A stretch of DNA of 64,000 nt from Streptomyces sp. PCS3-D2. GTDB lineage: Bacteria > Actinomycetota > Actinomycetes > Streptomycetales > Streptomycetaceae. The DNA lies in assembly GCF_000612545.2 (NCBI RefSeq), contig NZ_CP097800.1, positions 3,821,001-3,885,000 of the forward strand, in the 5' to 3' direction. Positions 39,460 to 47,565 of the stretch are shown here, in pieces. The translations under genes were made by a program, and so were the position numbers. Position 1 is the first letter of the stretch. The number at the start of each line of letters is the position of its first letter. The notes under the pieces are model-generated. The model was given only the letters and a program-made list of their open reading frames with translations. It was not told the DNA's origin and did no database searches.

Positions 39460-39475
39460 TGTTTCACGTGAAACG
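39460..39475. promoter_or_regulatory. parS site (one mismatch)
   Basis: TGTTTCACGTGAAACG, one base from the consensus TGTTTCACGTGAAACA. It lies upstream of parA and is a binding site for ParB. Confidence 0.9.
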
Positions 39476-39668
39476 TCGCTCTCTGCTGCACGGAATCATC
39501 AGCCGCGGTCGTGCGGCTGCGTCCCCCCTCCAGCGCAAGGAGGGAAGGGGGACGGAGTTGTCCACATCGGTGGATTCATCCACAGGAGTACGGGCCCCGC
39601 TGGTTCGCGACCCCGGTGACATGGCAGGCTCTGCTCATCGCGAGCCTGATGTCGAGGAGAGTGACACC

Positions 39669-40709
39669 GTGCGGTCCGACGCCAACCTCGCGGGGCCGAT
39701 GGCCGACCCGGTCCCCGGTCCCCGCTCTGAACGCGTGGGTGAGGATGTTTCACGTGAAACATCACCCCCACCTCTCGTGGACAACGAGACGCCTGTCGGC
39801 CGATCCGCCCAGCTGGCGGTAGAGGCGATGGGACGTTCCGGTGCGGCCATGCCGCGCCCGGAGCAGACCCGCGTCATCGTGGTCGCCAACCAGAAGGGCG
39901 GCGTGGGCAAGACCACGACGACCGTGAACCTGGCGGCCTCGCTGGCTCTGAACGGGGCCCGGGTCCTCGTGGTCGACCTCGACCCGCAGGGGAACGCATC
40001 CACCGCTCTGGGCATCGATCACCACGCCGACGTTCCGTCCATCTACCACGTCCTCGTGGACAGCCGGCCCCTGCTGGAGGTCGTCCAACCGGTGGTCGAC
40101 GTGGAGGGGCTCTTCTGCGCTCCAGCCACGATCGATCTGGCGGGTGCGGAGATTGAGCTGGTGTCGCTGGTGGCGAGGGAGAGCCGGCTCCAGCGGGCGA
40201 TCCAGGCGTACGACCAGCCCCTCGACTACATCCTGATCGACTGCCCGCCCTCGCTCGGCCTGCTAACGGTGAACGCCCTGGTGGCCGGCGCTGAAGTCCT
40301 CATCCCGATCCAGTGCGAGTACTACGCGCTGGAGGGCCTGGGCCAGCTGCTGCGCAACGTCGATCTGGTGCGGGCCCACCTCAACCCGGCCCTCCATGTG
40401 TCGACGATCCTGCTGACGATGTACGACGGCAGGACCCGGCTCGCGTCGCAGGTGGCGGACGAGGTGCGCAGCCACTTCGGCAAGGAGGTGCTCCGGACGA
40501 GCATCCCCCGGTCGGTGCGCATCTCCGAGGCACCCAGCTACGGGCAGACGGTGCTCACGTATGACCCGGGTTCCAGTGGTTCCCTCTCCTACTTGGAGGC
40601 GGCGCGAGAGATCGCGTATCGGGGGGTCGGAATGCAGTACGAGTCCCAGCACGCCCATCTGGGCGCGGGTATGAACAGCACGCAGAGTATGGCGGAGGGG
40701 ATCCAGTGA
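39669..40709 (+). CDS. parA: chromosome segregation ATPase ParA
   Basis: A 346-residue ParA if translation starts at GTG 39669, which I chose because AGGAGA lies 8 bases upstream. A longer frame to 39459 would translate through a parS site. Residues ~1-70 are variable. The ATPase has the deviant Walker [28 protein letters not shown] and [16 protein letters not shown]. ParA polymers help place replicated origins during sporulation. A consensus parS lies inside the variable N-terminal coding region. parB follows with a 4-bp overlap. Confidence 0.93.
   Translation: MRSDANLAGPMADPVPGPRSERVGEDVSRETSPPPLVDNETPVGRSAQLAVEAMGRSGAAMPRPEQTRVIVVANQKGGVGKTTTTVNLAASLALNGARVLVVDLDPQGNASTALGIDHHADVPSIYHVLVDSRPLLEVVQPVVDVEGLFCAPATIDLAGAEIELVSLVARESRLQRAIQAYDQPLDYILIDCPPSLGLLTVNALVAGAEVLIPIQCEYYALEGLGQLLRNVDLVRAHLNPALHVSTILLTMYDGRTRLASQVADEVRSHFGKEVLRTSIPRSVRISEAPSYGQTVLTYDPGSSGSLSYLEAAREIAYRGVGMQYESQHAHLGAGMNSTQSMAEGIQ
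39746..39761. promoter_or_regulatory. parS site inside parA
   Basis: Perfect consensus TGTTTCACGTGAAACA within the first ~30 codons of parA. Confidence 0.95.
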
Positions 40710-41800
40710 GTGAGCGACGTAGAGGTCTGGGACGGGGGCTCGCCGCGCTGATCCCGCAGGCTCCGCAGGAGAAGGCGCTGCCGGCGAGCGGTGCCGGCTC
40801 CGCGTCACCGACGGCGGTGCCGGAGCTGGCCTCCGAGCGCGGGATCGCGGCGGCGAAGCTTGCGGCTCTGTCGCAGGCCGATGTTTCACGTGAAACATCG
40901 CTCGCGGTTCTCCCGGTGGACGAGCCTGCTGCGGAGCCGGCGGCCGAGGCCAATGAGGTGGCGGGAGCGACGTTCGCTGAGCTTCCGATGGACACGATCA
41001 CCCCGAACCCGCGGCAGCCGCGTGAGGTGTTCGACGAAGACGCGCTCGCCGAGCTGGTGACCTCCATCCAGGAGGTGGGTCTGCTTCAGCCGGTCGTGGT
41101 GCGCCAGTCTGCACCTGGCCGCTACGAGCTGATCATGGGTGAGCGGCGCTGGCGTGCCTGCCGGGAAGCCGGACTGGAGGCCATTCCGGCGATCATTCGT
41201 GCGACGGACGACGAGAAGCTGCTGCTGGACGCCCTGCTGGAGAACCTTCACCGGGCCCAGCTCAACCCGCTGGAAGAGGCCGCGGCCTACGACCAGCTGC
41301 TCCAGGACTTCAATTGCACGCACGACCAGCTGGCCGATCGGATCGGCCGTTCCCGCCCTCAGGTGTCGAACACCCTGCGACTGCTGAAGCTGTCGCCGCC
41401 GGTGCAGCGCCGGGTGGCTGCCGGTGTGCTCTCGGCGGGGCACGCGCGAGCGCTGCTCTCAGTGGAGGATTCTGCGGAGCAGGACCGGCTGGCGCACCGG
41501 ATCGTGGCCGAGGGGCTGTCGGTACGTGCGGTCGAGGAGATCGTGACGCTGATGGGCTCGGAGCCTTCGAGCGCGGTGAAGCCGAAAGGCCCGCGTGCGG
41601 GAACCCGGGTGTCTCCGGCGCTCAGTGAGCTGGCGACGCGGCTGTCGGATCGCTTCGAGACGCGGGTGAAGGTGGACCTGGGCCAGAAGAAGGGCAAGAT
41701 CACGGTCGAGTTCGCTTCGATGGAGGATCTGGAGCGGATTCTGGGGACCTTGGCACCGGGCGAGGGCCGGGTGCTGGACCAGGGCCTGCCTGGAGAGTGA
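40706..41800 (+). CDS. parB: chromosome partitioning protein ParB
   Basis: A 364-residue ParB. The N-terminal CTPase/sulfiredoxin-like domain has PRQPREVF, then QPVVVR and the GERRWRACR box. A central HTH ([24 protein letters not shown]) reads parS and a C-terminal dimerisation domain follows. It spreads from parS as a CTP-dependent clamp and works with ParA. It starts with GTG overlapping the parA stop. A perfect parS site at 40882 lies in its own 5' coding region. Confidence 0.96.
   Translation: MSERRRGLGRGLAALIPQAPQEKALPASGAGSASPTAVPELASERGIAAAKLAALSQADVSRETSLAVLPVDEPAAEPAAEANEVAGATFAELPMDTITPNPRQPREVFDEDALAELVTSIQEVGLLQPVVVRQSAPGRYELIMGERRWRACREAGLEAIPAIIRATDDEKLLLDALLENLHRAQLNPLEEAAAYDQLLQDFNCTHDQLADRIGRSRPQVSNTLRLLKLSPPVQRRVAAGVLSAGHARALLSVEDSAEQDRLAHRIVAEGLSVRAVEEIVTLMGSEPSSAVKPKGPRAGTRVSPALSELATRLSDRFETRVKVDLGQKKGKITVEFASMEDLERILGTLAPGEGRVLDQGLPGE
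40882..40897. promoter_or_regulatory. parS site inside parB
   Basis: Perfect TGTTTCACGTGAAACA, embedded in a 22-bp palindrome (40879-40900). It is translated as part of ParB residues ~59-65. Confidence 0.95.
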
Positions 41801-41815
41801 TCCCGGGGCAGGCCG

Positions 41816-41857
41816 AGGGGCGGATCGTGCCGGTGCGAACCGGCGTGACCCGCCCCT
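41816..41857 (+). terminator. probable parAB terminator
   Basis: An outer 8-bp stem (41816-41823 with 41850-41857) encloses a 6-bp inner hairpin (41829-41834 with 41839-41844, GCGA loop). It lies 15 bp past the parB stop and is followed by a weak T-rich tract. Confidence 0.5.
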
Positions 41858-41903
41858 TCGTCTTGCTGTCGAAGAACGAGGGACCAGTGGATACGATGCC
41901 GTC

Positions 41904-42521
41904 ATGGGTCGTCGGCTGGTACCGCTCACGCTGGACAACCTCCAAGACCTGCCGCGTCGTTGCCGGTCCTGCGTCTTCTGGGAACTGGATCCGGTCAGCG
42001 GTGAGGCCGCCGTCACGACGGGCACCGCGGCGACGGAGAAGGAGGCCTGGATCTCGGCTGTCCTGCTGGAGTGGGGATCCTGCGGCCGTGTGGTCTACGT
42101 GGACGACGTTCCGGTGGGGTTCGTGCTGTATGCACCACCGGCATACGTCCCCCGGTCCACCGCTTTCCCGACGAGTCCGGTCTCGCCGGACGCCGTCCAA
42201 CTGATCACCGCGTGGATCATGCCGGGATATCAGGGACAGGGACTGGGCCGGGTCATGGTTCAGACAGTGGCCAAGGACCTGCTGCGCAGGGGGTTCCGGG
42301 CGATCGAGGCGTTCGGGGACGCGCGGTGGGAGGGCCCGGCCTGCCTGCTTCCGGCGGACCATCTCCTGGCCGTTGGCTTCAAGACCGTACGGCCCCATCC
42401 GGCTCATCCCCGGTTGCGGCTGGAATTGCGGTCTACCTTGTCCTGGAAGGAAGACGTCGAGCTGGCTCTGGACCGGTTGCTGGGCGGCGCGCGCAAGGAG
42501 CCGGCCCTACGGCCGCTCTGA
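41904..42521 (+). CDS. GNAT-family N-acetyltransferase
   Basis: A 205-residue protein with the acetyl-CoA site MPGYQGQGLGRVMVQTVAKDLL (Q/RxxGxG/A motif) in its middle. It has an N-terminal Cys pair (RRCRSCVFWE), a pattern conserved among actinobacterial homologues beside parB. No acceptor is known. The end of the gene is followed by a strong hairpin that overlaps a parS site. Confidence 0.88.
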   Translation: MGRRLVPLTLDNLQDLPRRCRSCVFWELDPVSGEAAVTTGTAATEKEAWISAVLLEWGSCGRVVYVDDVPVGFVLYAPPAYVPRSTAFPTSPVSPDAVQLITAWIMPGYQGQGLGRVMVQTVAKDLLRRGFRAIEAFGDARWEGPACLLPADHLLAVGFKTVRPHPAHPRLRLELRSTLSWKEDVELALDRLLGGARKEPALRPL

Positions 42522-42535
42522 TGGCGAACACGGAA

Positions 42536-42569
42536 ACGGGCCCACCCCCTCCGAGGGGGGTGGGCCCGT
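42536..42569. terminator. bidirectional terminator between GNAT gene and trxA
   Basis: Stem of at least 12 bp (42537-42548 CGGGCCCACCCC and 42557-42568) between convergent genes, with AAA before it and TTT after it. Its right foot overlaps the parS site at 42567. Confidence 0.85.
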
Positions 42570-42582
42570 TTCACGTGAAACA
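42567..42582. promoter_or_regulatory. parS site (one mismatch) overlapping a terminator
   Basis: CGTTTCACGTGAAACA, one base from consensus. Its first two or three bases are the foot and T-tract of the preceding terminator. Confidence 0.88.
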
Positions 42583-42592
42583 TCGGCCGTCG

Positions 42593-42934
42593 TCAGACGG
42601 TCTTGACCTCGACGAAGTCAGCGAGATCACGCAGGATGGCGGCCTTCGGCTTGGCGCCGACGATGGTCTTGGCGACCTCGCCGCCCTTGTAGACGTTGAG
42701 CGTCGGGATGGACATGACGCCGTACTTGGCCGCGGTGGCCGGGTTCTCGTCGATGTTGAGCTTGACGATCTCGATCTGGTCGCCGTACTCGGCGGCGATG
42801 GCCTCCAGAGACGGGGCGATCTGGCGGCACGGTCCGCACCAGGCGGCCCAGAAGTCGACCAGTACGGGCTTGTCGCTCCTGAGGACCTCGGCGTCGAAGT
42901 CGGCGTCGGTCACGTTCTTGAGGGTGCCGGCCAC
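42593..42934 (-). CDS. trxA: thioredoxin
   Basis: A 113-residue thioredoxin with the active site WCGPC in LVDFWAAWCGPCRQIAPS and the cis-Pro in VMSIPTLNVY. It reduces protein disulfides and is recharged by the adjacent thioredoxin reductase. The GTG at 42934 is chosen because AAGGAGG lies 6 bases upstream; the frame extends much further without conservation. trxB lies upstream and the pair is probably one operon. Confidence 0.95.
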   Translation of the reverse strand: MAGTLKNVTDADFDAEVLRSDKPVLVDFWAAWCGPCRQIAPSLEAIAAEYGDQIEIVKLNIDENPATAAKYGVMSIPTLNVYKGGEVAKTIVGAKPKAAILRDLADFVEVKTV

Positions 42935-42995
42935 AGCGGCCTCCTTGTTCTTCCTGCGGGGTGGGGTGTGTGGGGCTGGTGCGGGGTGGAACCGG

Positions 42996-43955
42996 TCAGA
43001 CCGCTGCGTGAGCCTTCTCGGCGTCCGCGAGGGCGGCGAGGAAGCGCTCGGCGTCGAGGGCGGCGGAGCAGCCGGTGCCCGCGGCGGTGATGGCCTGACG
43101 GTAGGTGTGGTCCACGACGTCGCCGGCGCCGAACACGCCGGTGACGCTGGTGCGGGTGGACGGGGCGTCGACCTTGAGGTAGCCCTCGTCGTCAAGGTCC
43201 AGCTGGTCCTTGAAGAGCTCGGTGCGCGGGTCGTGGCCGACGGCGATGAACAGGCCGGTCACGGGCAGCTCGGAGGTCTCACCGGTCTTGGTGTTGCGCA
43301 GGGTGAGGCCGGAGAGCTTCTGCTCACCGCGGATCTCGGAGACCTCGCTGTCCCAGGCGAACTTGATCTTCGGGTCGGCGAAGGCGCGGTCCTGCATGGC
43401 CTTGGAGGCGCGCAGGCTGTCGCGCCGGTGGACGATCGTGACGGACTTGGCGAACCGGGAGAGGAAGGTGGCCTCCTCGATCGCGGTGTCACCGCCGCCG
43501 ACGACGGCGATGTCGTGGTCCTTGAAGAAGAACCCGTCACAGGTGGCGCACCAGGAGACGCCGCGGCCCGAGAGGGCGTCCTCGTTGGGCAGACCGAGCT
43601 TGCGGTGCTGCGAACCCGTGGTGACGATGACGGCCTTCGCACGGTGCACGGTGCCGGCCGTGTCGGTGACGGTCTTGATCTCGCCGGTGAGGTCCACGGC
43701 CACGATGTCGTCCGGAACCAACTCGGCGCCGAAGCGCTCGGCCTGGCCCCGCATGTTGTCCATCAGGTCCGGGCCCATGATGCCGTCCTGGAAACCGGGG
43801 AAGTTCTCCACCTCGGTGGTGTTCATCAGCGCGCCACCGGCGGTGACGGCGCCTTCGAAGACCAGGGGCTTGAGCGAAGCGCGTGCGGTGTACAGGGCGG
43901 CGGTGTAACCGGCCGGCCCGGAGCCGATGATGATCACGTTTCGAACGTCGCTCAC
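42996..43955 (-). CDS. trxB: thioredoxin-disulfide reductase
   Basis: A 319-residue FAD/NADPH enzyme: FAD motif [18 protein letters not shown], redox-active CATC in [16 protein letters not shown] motif [15 protein letters not shown] and the final [16 protein letters not shown] 43955 follows GAGGAAG by 9 bases. In S. coelicolor this locus is under the disulfide-stress sigma factor SigR; I did not find an unambiguous SigR promoter. Confidence 0.96.
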   Translation of the reverse strand: MSDVRNVIIIGSGPAGYTAALYTARASLKPLVFEGAVTAGGALMNTTEVENFPGFQDGIMGPDLMDNMRGQAERFGAELVPDDIVAVDLTGEIKTVTDTAGTVHRAKAVIVTTGSQHRKLGLPNEDALSGRGVSWCATCDGFFFKDHDIAVVGGGDTAIEEATFLSRFAKSVTIVHRRDSLRASKAMQDRAFADPKIKFAWDSEVSEIRGEQKLSGLTLRNTKTGETSELPVTGLFIAVGHDPRTELFKDQLDLDDEGYLKVDAPSTRTSVTGVFGAGDVVDHTYRQAITAAGTGCSAALDAERFLAALADAEKAHAAV

Positions 43956-44079
43956 GGGTTTCTTCCTCGTCTCTGCGGACTGCGTGCTGCCTACCGGGGG
44001 CCGGTGCGGACTCTCACCCCACCCAACGGATCCTACGGCGCCTGCATTCCCCACCTGTCGCAGTGCGGACCTGAACGGG

Positions 44080-45003
44080 TCAGCTTCGCGGATAGGTGTT
44101 CTTCAGGAGGACCTTTCCGGGAGCGGCCGAGCCCGTGCTCTCGCACGTGGTGTCGACGAGGTAGGCGTCCACGCGCGAGTCGTCGCCGGCGTGGGGCAGG
44201 ACGAGCAGATGGACCGGGGCGCCCTGGTAGCTGCCGCGCTCCGCGGCGAGTGGGGCGTCCGATCGGCCCGTGGCGTCCTGAACGCAGGAGGCGACCGCGG
44301 GCGCCACCCGCTTGCCCTCGGGAGCGACTCCGGAAGCGCCGGCGGTGTCGTCCAGCCCGAAGGGGGTGTTCCGCTCGCCGGGGTCACTCTTGGCGGCCGC
44401 TCCGGGCGCGATGAGCCGCTGAACGCTGTCCTGCAGGCCCTGCGCGGTGAAGGTTCCGCCGGCGGCCTCGCCGACGGGTGGGTGGGCGGCGGAGTCCGAG
44501 GCCGCGGTGTGCGGGTGCGGGGCACCGGAGAAGTCGACGAAGAGGAAGAGGCCGAGAGCACACGCGGCGGCGCCGGCCAGGCCGCCGAGGACGGCGATCC
44601 GGCGACGGGCGCGGCGACGCCCCGGACCGGTTGGGCCGGTCGGGTGACCGGAGGGCGCTGCTGCACGGGAGACGGCGCGGTCCGCAGCGCGGGGGCGGGG
44701 GGACGGACCGGCCTGGTCCCGCGGCTGGGTCGCGTCGAGCAGGGCCTCGGCGGCGAGGGCCGCGTCGATCCGCCCGGCGATGTCCGCCGGCATGCGGGCA
44801 GGACCGGGCAGGGTGCCGAGGAGCCCGCGGATCTCCTCCAGGGAGGAGCGGACATCGGCGCACAGGGCGCAGCCTTCCAGGTGACGGCGGATTTCCCCGG
44901 TACGGGACGGGGAGAGGAGCCCTTCGGTCAGGTCGGAGATCTCCGAGACGTCCGGGTGCCGGATCGTTCCGGTCGTGCCGGGCGTGCCAGTCGCAGGGCT
45001 CAC
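44080..45003 (-). CDS. membrane-anchored zinc-finger anti-sigma factor
   Basis: A 307-residue protein. The N-terminal domain has the anti-sigma zinc motif HLEGCALC (HxxxCxxC, residues ~41-48). A Pro/Arg-rich linker and one membrane helix ([20 protein letters not shown]) follow, then an extracytoplasmic domain ending in a [20 protein letters not shown] region. It starts 4 bp inside the end of the sigma gene, so it is made together with it and probably holds SigM at the membrane. Confidence 0.9.
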   Translation of the reverse strand: MSPATGTPGTTGTIRHPDVSEISDLTEGLLSPSRTGEIRRHLEGCALCADVRSSLEEIRGLLGTLPGPARMPADIAGRIDAALAAEALLDATQPRDQAGPSPRPRAADRAVSRAAAPSGHPTGPTGPGRRRARRRIAVLGGLAGAAACALGLFLFVDFSGAPHPHTAASDSAAHPPVGEAAGGTFTAQGLQDSVQRLIAPGAAAKSDPGERNTPFGLDDTAGASGVAPEGKRVAPAVASCVQDATGRSDAPLAAERGSYQGAPVHLLVLPHAGDDSRVDAYLVDTTCESTGSAAPGKVLLKNTYPRS

Positions 45004-45698
45004 GATCGTCCACCTCCGCCCTTCACAGCGTCTGTGTCTGGTTGCCGGGGTTGTGCCGTCGCCGGTGGGACGGGCGTGCCCGGCGTCCGGTTCCTTCCCC
45101 GCTCGGCGGCGGTGTTATCCCCGGCATTCGCGCGCAGATGAGTGAGGAGCGGCAGGAGCTTTGCCCTCCCGCGTGCGCACCGGCTCTTCACCGTGCCGAT
45201 GGGTACGTCGAGGACATCGGCGGCCTCGGCGACGGGGTATCCCTGCATGTCGACGAGGACCAGCACGGCCCGCTGCTCGTCCGGGAGGGTACTCAGGGCG
45301 GCCAGGAGCTGGCGGTGGAGGTCCTGGCGCTCGGCGGGTGCCTCGGCGGACTCGTGGGGCTCCAGAAGGCTCTCCAGGCGCTCCGTGTCGTTCAGCGGCG
45401 CGGTCCTGCGCGAGGCGGCCTTGCGGGCACGGTCGAGGCACGCGTTGACGGTGATCCGGTGCAGCCAGGTGGTGACGGCCGACTCCCCCCGGAAGGTGTG
45501 CGCGGACCGGTAGGCCGAGACCAGGGCGTCCTGCACGGCGTCCGCGGCCTCCTCCCGGTCCCCGAGCGTCCGCAGCGCCACGGCCCACAACCGGTCCCGG
45601 TGCCGCCGCACGAGCTCTCCGAAGGCATCGGGATCACCGCCCACGTGCAGCGCCAGAAGCTCCTGGTCGCTGCACGCGCCGGGCGTCGTGTCGTTCAA
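45000..45698 (-). CDS. sigM: ECF sigma factor SigM
   Basis: A 232-residue ECF sigma factor with only regions 2 and 4: region 2 DAFGELVRRHRDRLWAVALR, AADAVQDALVSAYR and TTWLHRITVNACLDRARK; region 4 TLPDEQRAVLVLVDMQGYPVAEAADVLDVPIGTVKSR. A disordered C-terminal tail follows. The name rests on its place next to trxB and its anti-sigma factor, as in S. coelicolor, where SigM is linked to osmotic stress and sporulation. Confidence 0.9.
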   Translation of the reverse strand: MNDTTPGACSDQELLALHVGGDPDAFGELVRRHRDRLWAVALRTLGDREEAADAVQDALVSAYRSAHTFRGESAVTTWLHRITVNACLDRARKAASRRTAPLNDTERLESLLEPHESAEAPAERQDLHRQLLAALSTLPDEQRAVLVLVDMQGYPVAEAADVLDVPIGTVKSRCARGRAKLLPLLTHLRANAGDNTAAERGRNRTPGTPVPPATAQPRQPDTDAVKGGGGRS

Positions 45699-45723
45699 CG
45701 GTGAGCCCCTCCCGGTTGTGCGG

Positions 45724-47517
45724 TCAGCCCGAGAACTTCACGTCCGTGATGGCCTGCTTGTAACCGGCGTCGCTGAACATGTCGGCCGGTGCCTGCGGCA
45801 TGGCGGTGATCCACACAAGCACGTAGCGCGTCTTGACCGGTTTCTCGGCGGCCAGCTGGAGATTGGTGTCCGAGGTGGTAATTCCGGCGATCTTCACCAT
45901 GGAGTCGACGGAGCCCTTGGGGGACTTGGAGTCGGTCGCGTACAGCGTGAGGGTGGTGTGCGAGCCGCCGTGCTTCAGCGCTATCGAGGCTGCGCTGACC
46001 TCCTGCTCGGACCCGAGATCGTAGACGATGCCGAGGCCGTCCTTGATCTTCACTTCGGGACCGTCGAAATAGCTCTTGGTGCGCCAGTAGCTGGAGGCGT
46101 CCTCGTCGTACGTCTTTGAGACGTCCTCGGGGTTCTGCGGTTTGCCGTCGGGGGCGTATTCCTGGGCACCCGTGATCGCGATCTGGGTCGGCTCCTTCTT
46201 CTCCCCGCTGTCGTCCGTGCCGGGCTTGGTGTTGTTGTTGCTCGTGCCGCTGTTGCCCTTCTGGGTGCCGCGTTCCAGGAGGGTGTCCGCCAGTTGCCAG
46301 CTGCCCAGGCCGAGGGCGGCGATGAGCAGGGCGGCGACGCCCCACTTGAGCGCGCGGCCGGTGCGGCTCTGCAACGGCGCCGGCGGGGGCACGACGGTGC
46401 GCTGGACGGTGGTCACGCCGGACGGCGTGGTGCGGCCGTAGCTGCCCTGCTGGTAGGTGGTGTGCTGGTACTCCGGCGGGGCCGTGAAGGCCGGCTCCGG
46501 CGGCCGGATACGGGGCATCGCGGCCACGGCCTTGGACAGCTCTTCCGGGGTGGTGCAGGCCGGCTCCTGGCGGGAGGCAGTGGCCCCGTCGTTGGCGAGC
46601 GCACGCATGGCGACCTCGCCCAGGCCCCGGTGGACGCCCGCGCGGACCTGGTCGGGGGCGATGAGACCGACGCCCTTGGGCAGACCGGTGAGACCGTACG
46701 CATCGCTCTCGTAGGGCCAGCGCTGGGTGAGGGCCGCGTACAACAGGGCGCCGATGGCTTCGGTGTCGGCCCGCTGCGGGGTCTCGCTGGTGATGCCGCG
46801 CAGCGCGGCGTTCACGGCCAGGCCTCGGATGCGCCATTGGCCCGTGGACGTGCGCAGTATCGCGCTCGGCGTGAGGCGAAGGTGGGCGAGGCCCTCGCGG
46901 TGCGCGGCTGCCATCGCCTGGGAGACCTGGCTGACGAGTTGGTAGGCCTCGTGCGGCTCCAGCGGGCCCACGGCGAGCAGGGCGGTGAGCTCGGTGGCGT
47001 CGGGCAGCCACTCGTGGACGACGTAGACGAGGTCGTTCTCCTCGACGGCATCGAGGACCTGGACGAAGCGCGGGTCGCCGAGGAGGGCGGACGAGCGGGC
47101 GGCGGCCAGTACGGCGCGCGCCCGTGAGTGGTCGGCCGGCATCAGATGGACGCCCACGGCCCGGCGCAGCTTCTCGTCCATCGCGCGCCAACTGCTGAAT
47201 CCGTCCACACGGGTGACGCACTCTTCCAGTCGGTAGCGTCTGGCGAGCTTGTGACCGCTGTGGAGTTCGGGTGCGGCCGTGGAGGCCGTGTTCGTGCGTT
47301 CGCCGTCCTTGTCGGGCATGGGTCCGTCCGCGGCTCGTCCGTTCTGGGTGTCCACCCCGTCGGACGTGGCCTTCGCCGCCTGAGCGGCAGACGGCTCGTC
47401 GCCGTCGTTGTCGGCCACGTCGACGGCAGCCGTGCTACGTTCCGCCACCGTCGTTCCTGCCTCCCCATCCGTTGCGCGCTGTAGGCCAGTCTGCGAAGCC
47501 ATGCCAATTGTGCCCAC
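45724..47517 (-). CDS. MurJ-linked pseudokinase with extracellular C-terminal domain
   Basis: Up to 597 residues. Residues ~70-350 have a protein-kinase fold in which the catalytic residues are lost: the HRD position reads HLRLTPSAILR and the DFG position reads IRGLA. One membrane helix (WGVAALLIAALGLGSWQLA) follows, then a Ser/Asn linker and a galactose-binding (discoidin-like) domain near residues 450-597. M. tuberculosis carries such a pseudokinase fused to MurJ (Rv3910), where it binds FhaA to regulate cell-wall synthesis; here it is separate, next to murJ. ATG at 47502 is an alternative start. Confidence 0.85.
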   Translation of the reverse strand: MGTIGMASQTGLQRATDGEAGTTVAERSTAAVDVADNDGDEPSAAQAAKATSDGVDTQNGRAADGPMPDKDGERTNTASTAAPELHSGHKLARRYRLEECVTRVDGFSSWRAMDEKLRRAVGVHLMPADHSRARAVLAAARSSALLGDPRFVQVLDAVEENDLVYVVHEWLPDATELTALLAVGPLEPHEAYQLVSQVSQAMAAAHREGLAHLRLTPSAILRTSTGQWRIRGLAVNAALRGITSETPQRADTEAIGALLYAALTQRWPYESDAYGLTGLPKGVGLIAPDQVRAGVHRGLGEVAMRALANDGATASRQEPACTTPEELSKAVAAMPRIRPPEPAFTAPPEYQHTTYQQGSYGRTTPSGVTTVQRTVVPPPAPLQSRTGRALKWGVAALLIAALGLGSWQLADTLLERGTQKGNSGTSNNNTKPGTDDSGEKKEPTQIAITGAQEYAPDGKPQNPEDVSKTYDEDASSYWRTKSYFDGPEVKIKDGLGIVYDLGSEQEVSAASIALKHGGSHTTLTLYATDSKSPKGSVDSMVKIAGITTSDTNLQLAAEKPVKTRYVLVWITAMPQAPADMFSDAGYKQAITDVKFSG

Positions 47518-47565
47518 AGTCCGACGCTATGCACGACACACGAAAGGGGGCGACGGTTGTGCGCA

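Noticed and set aside
39459-39668. A longer ParA start reading through the parS site
   Set aside because: The first codons would be the parS sequence itself, and a better ribosome site lies before GTG 39669.
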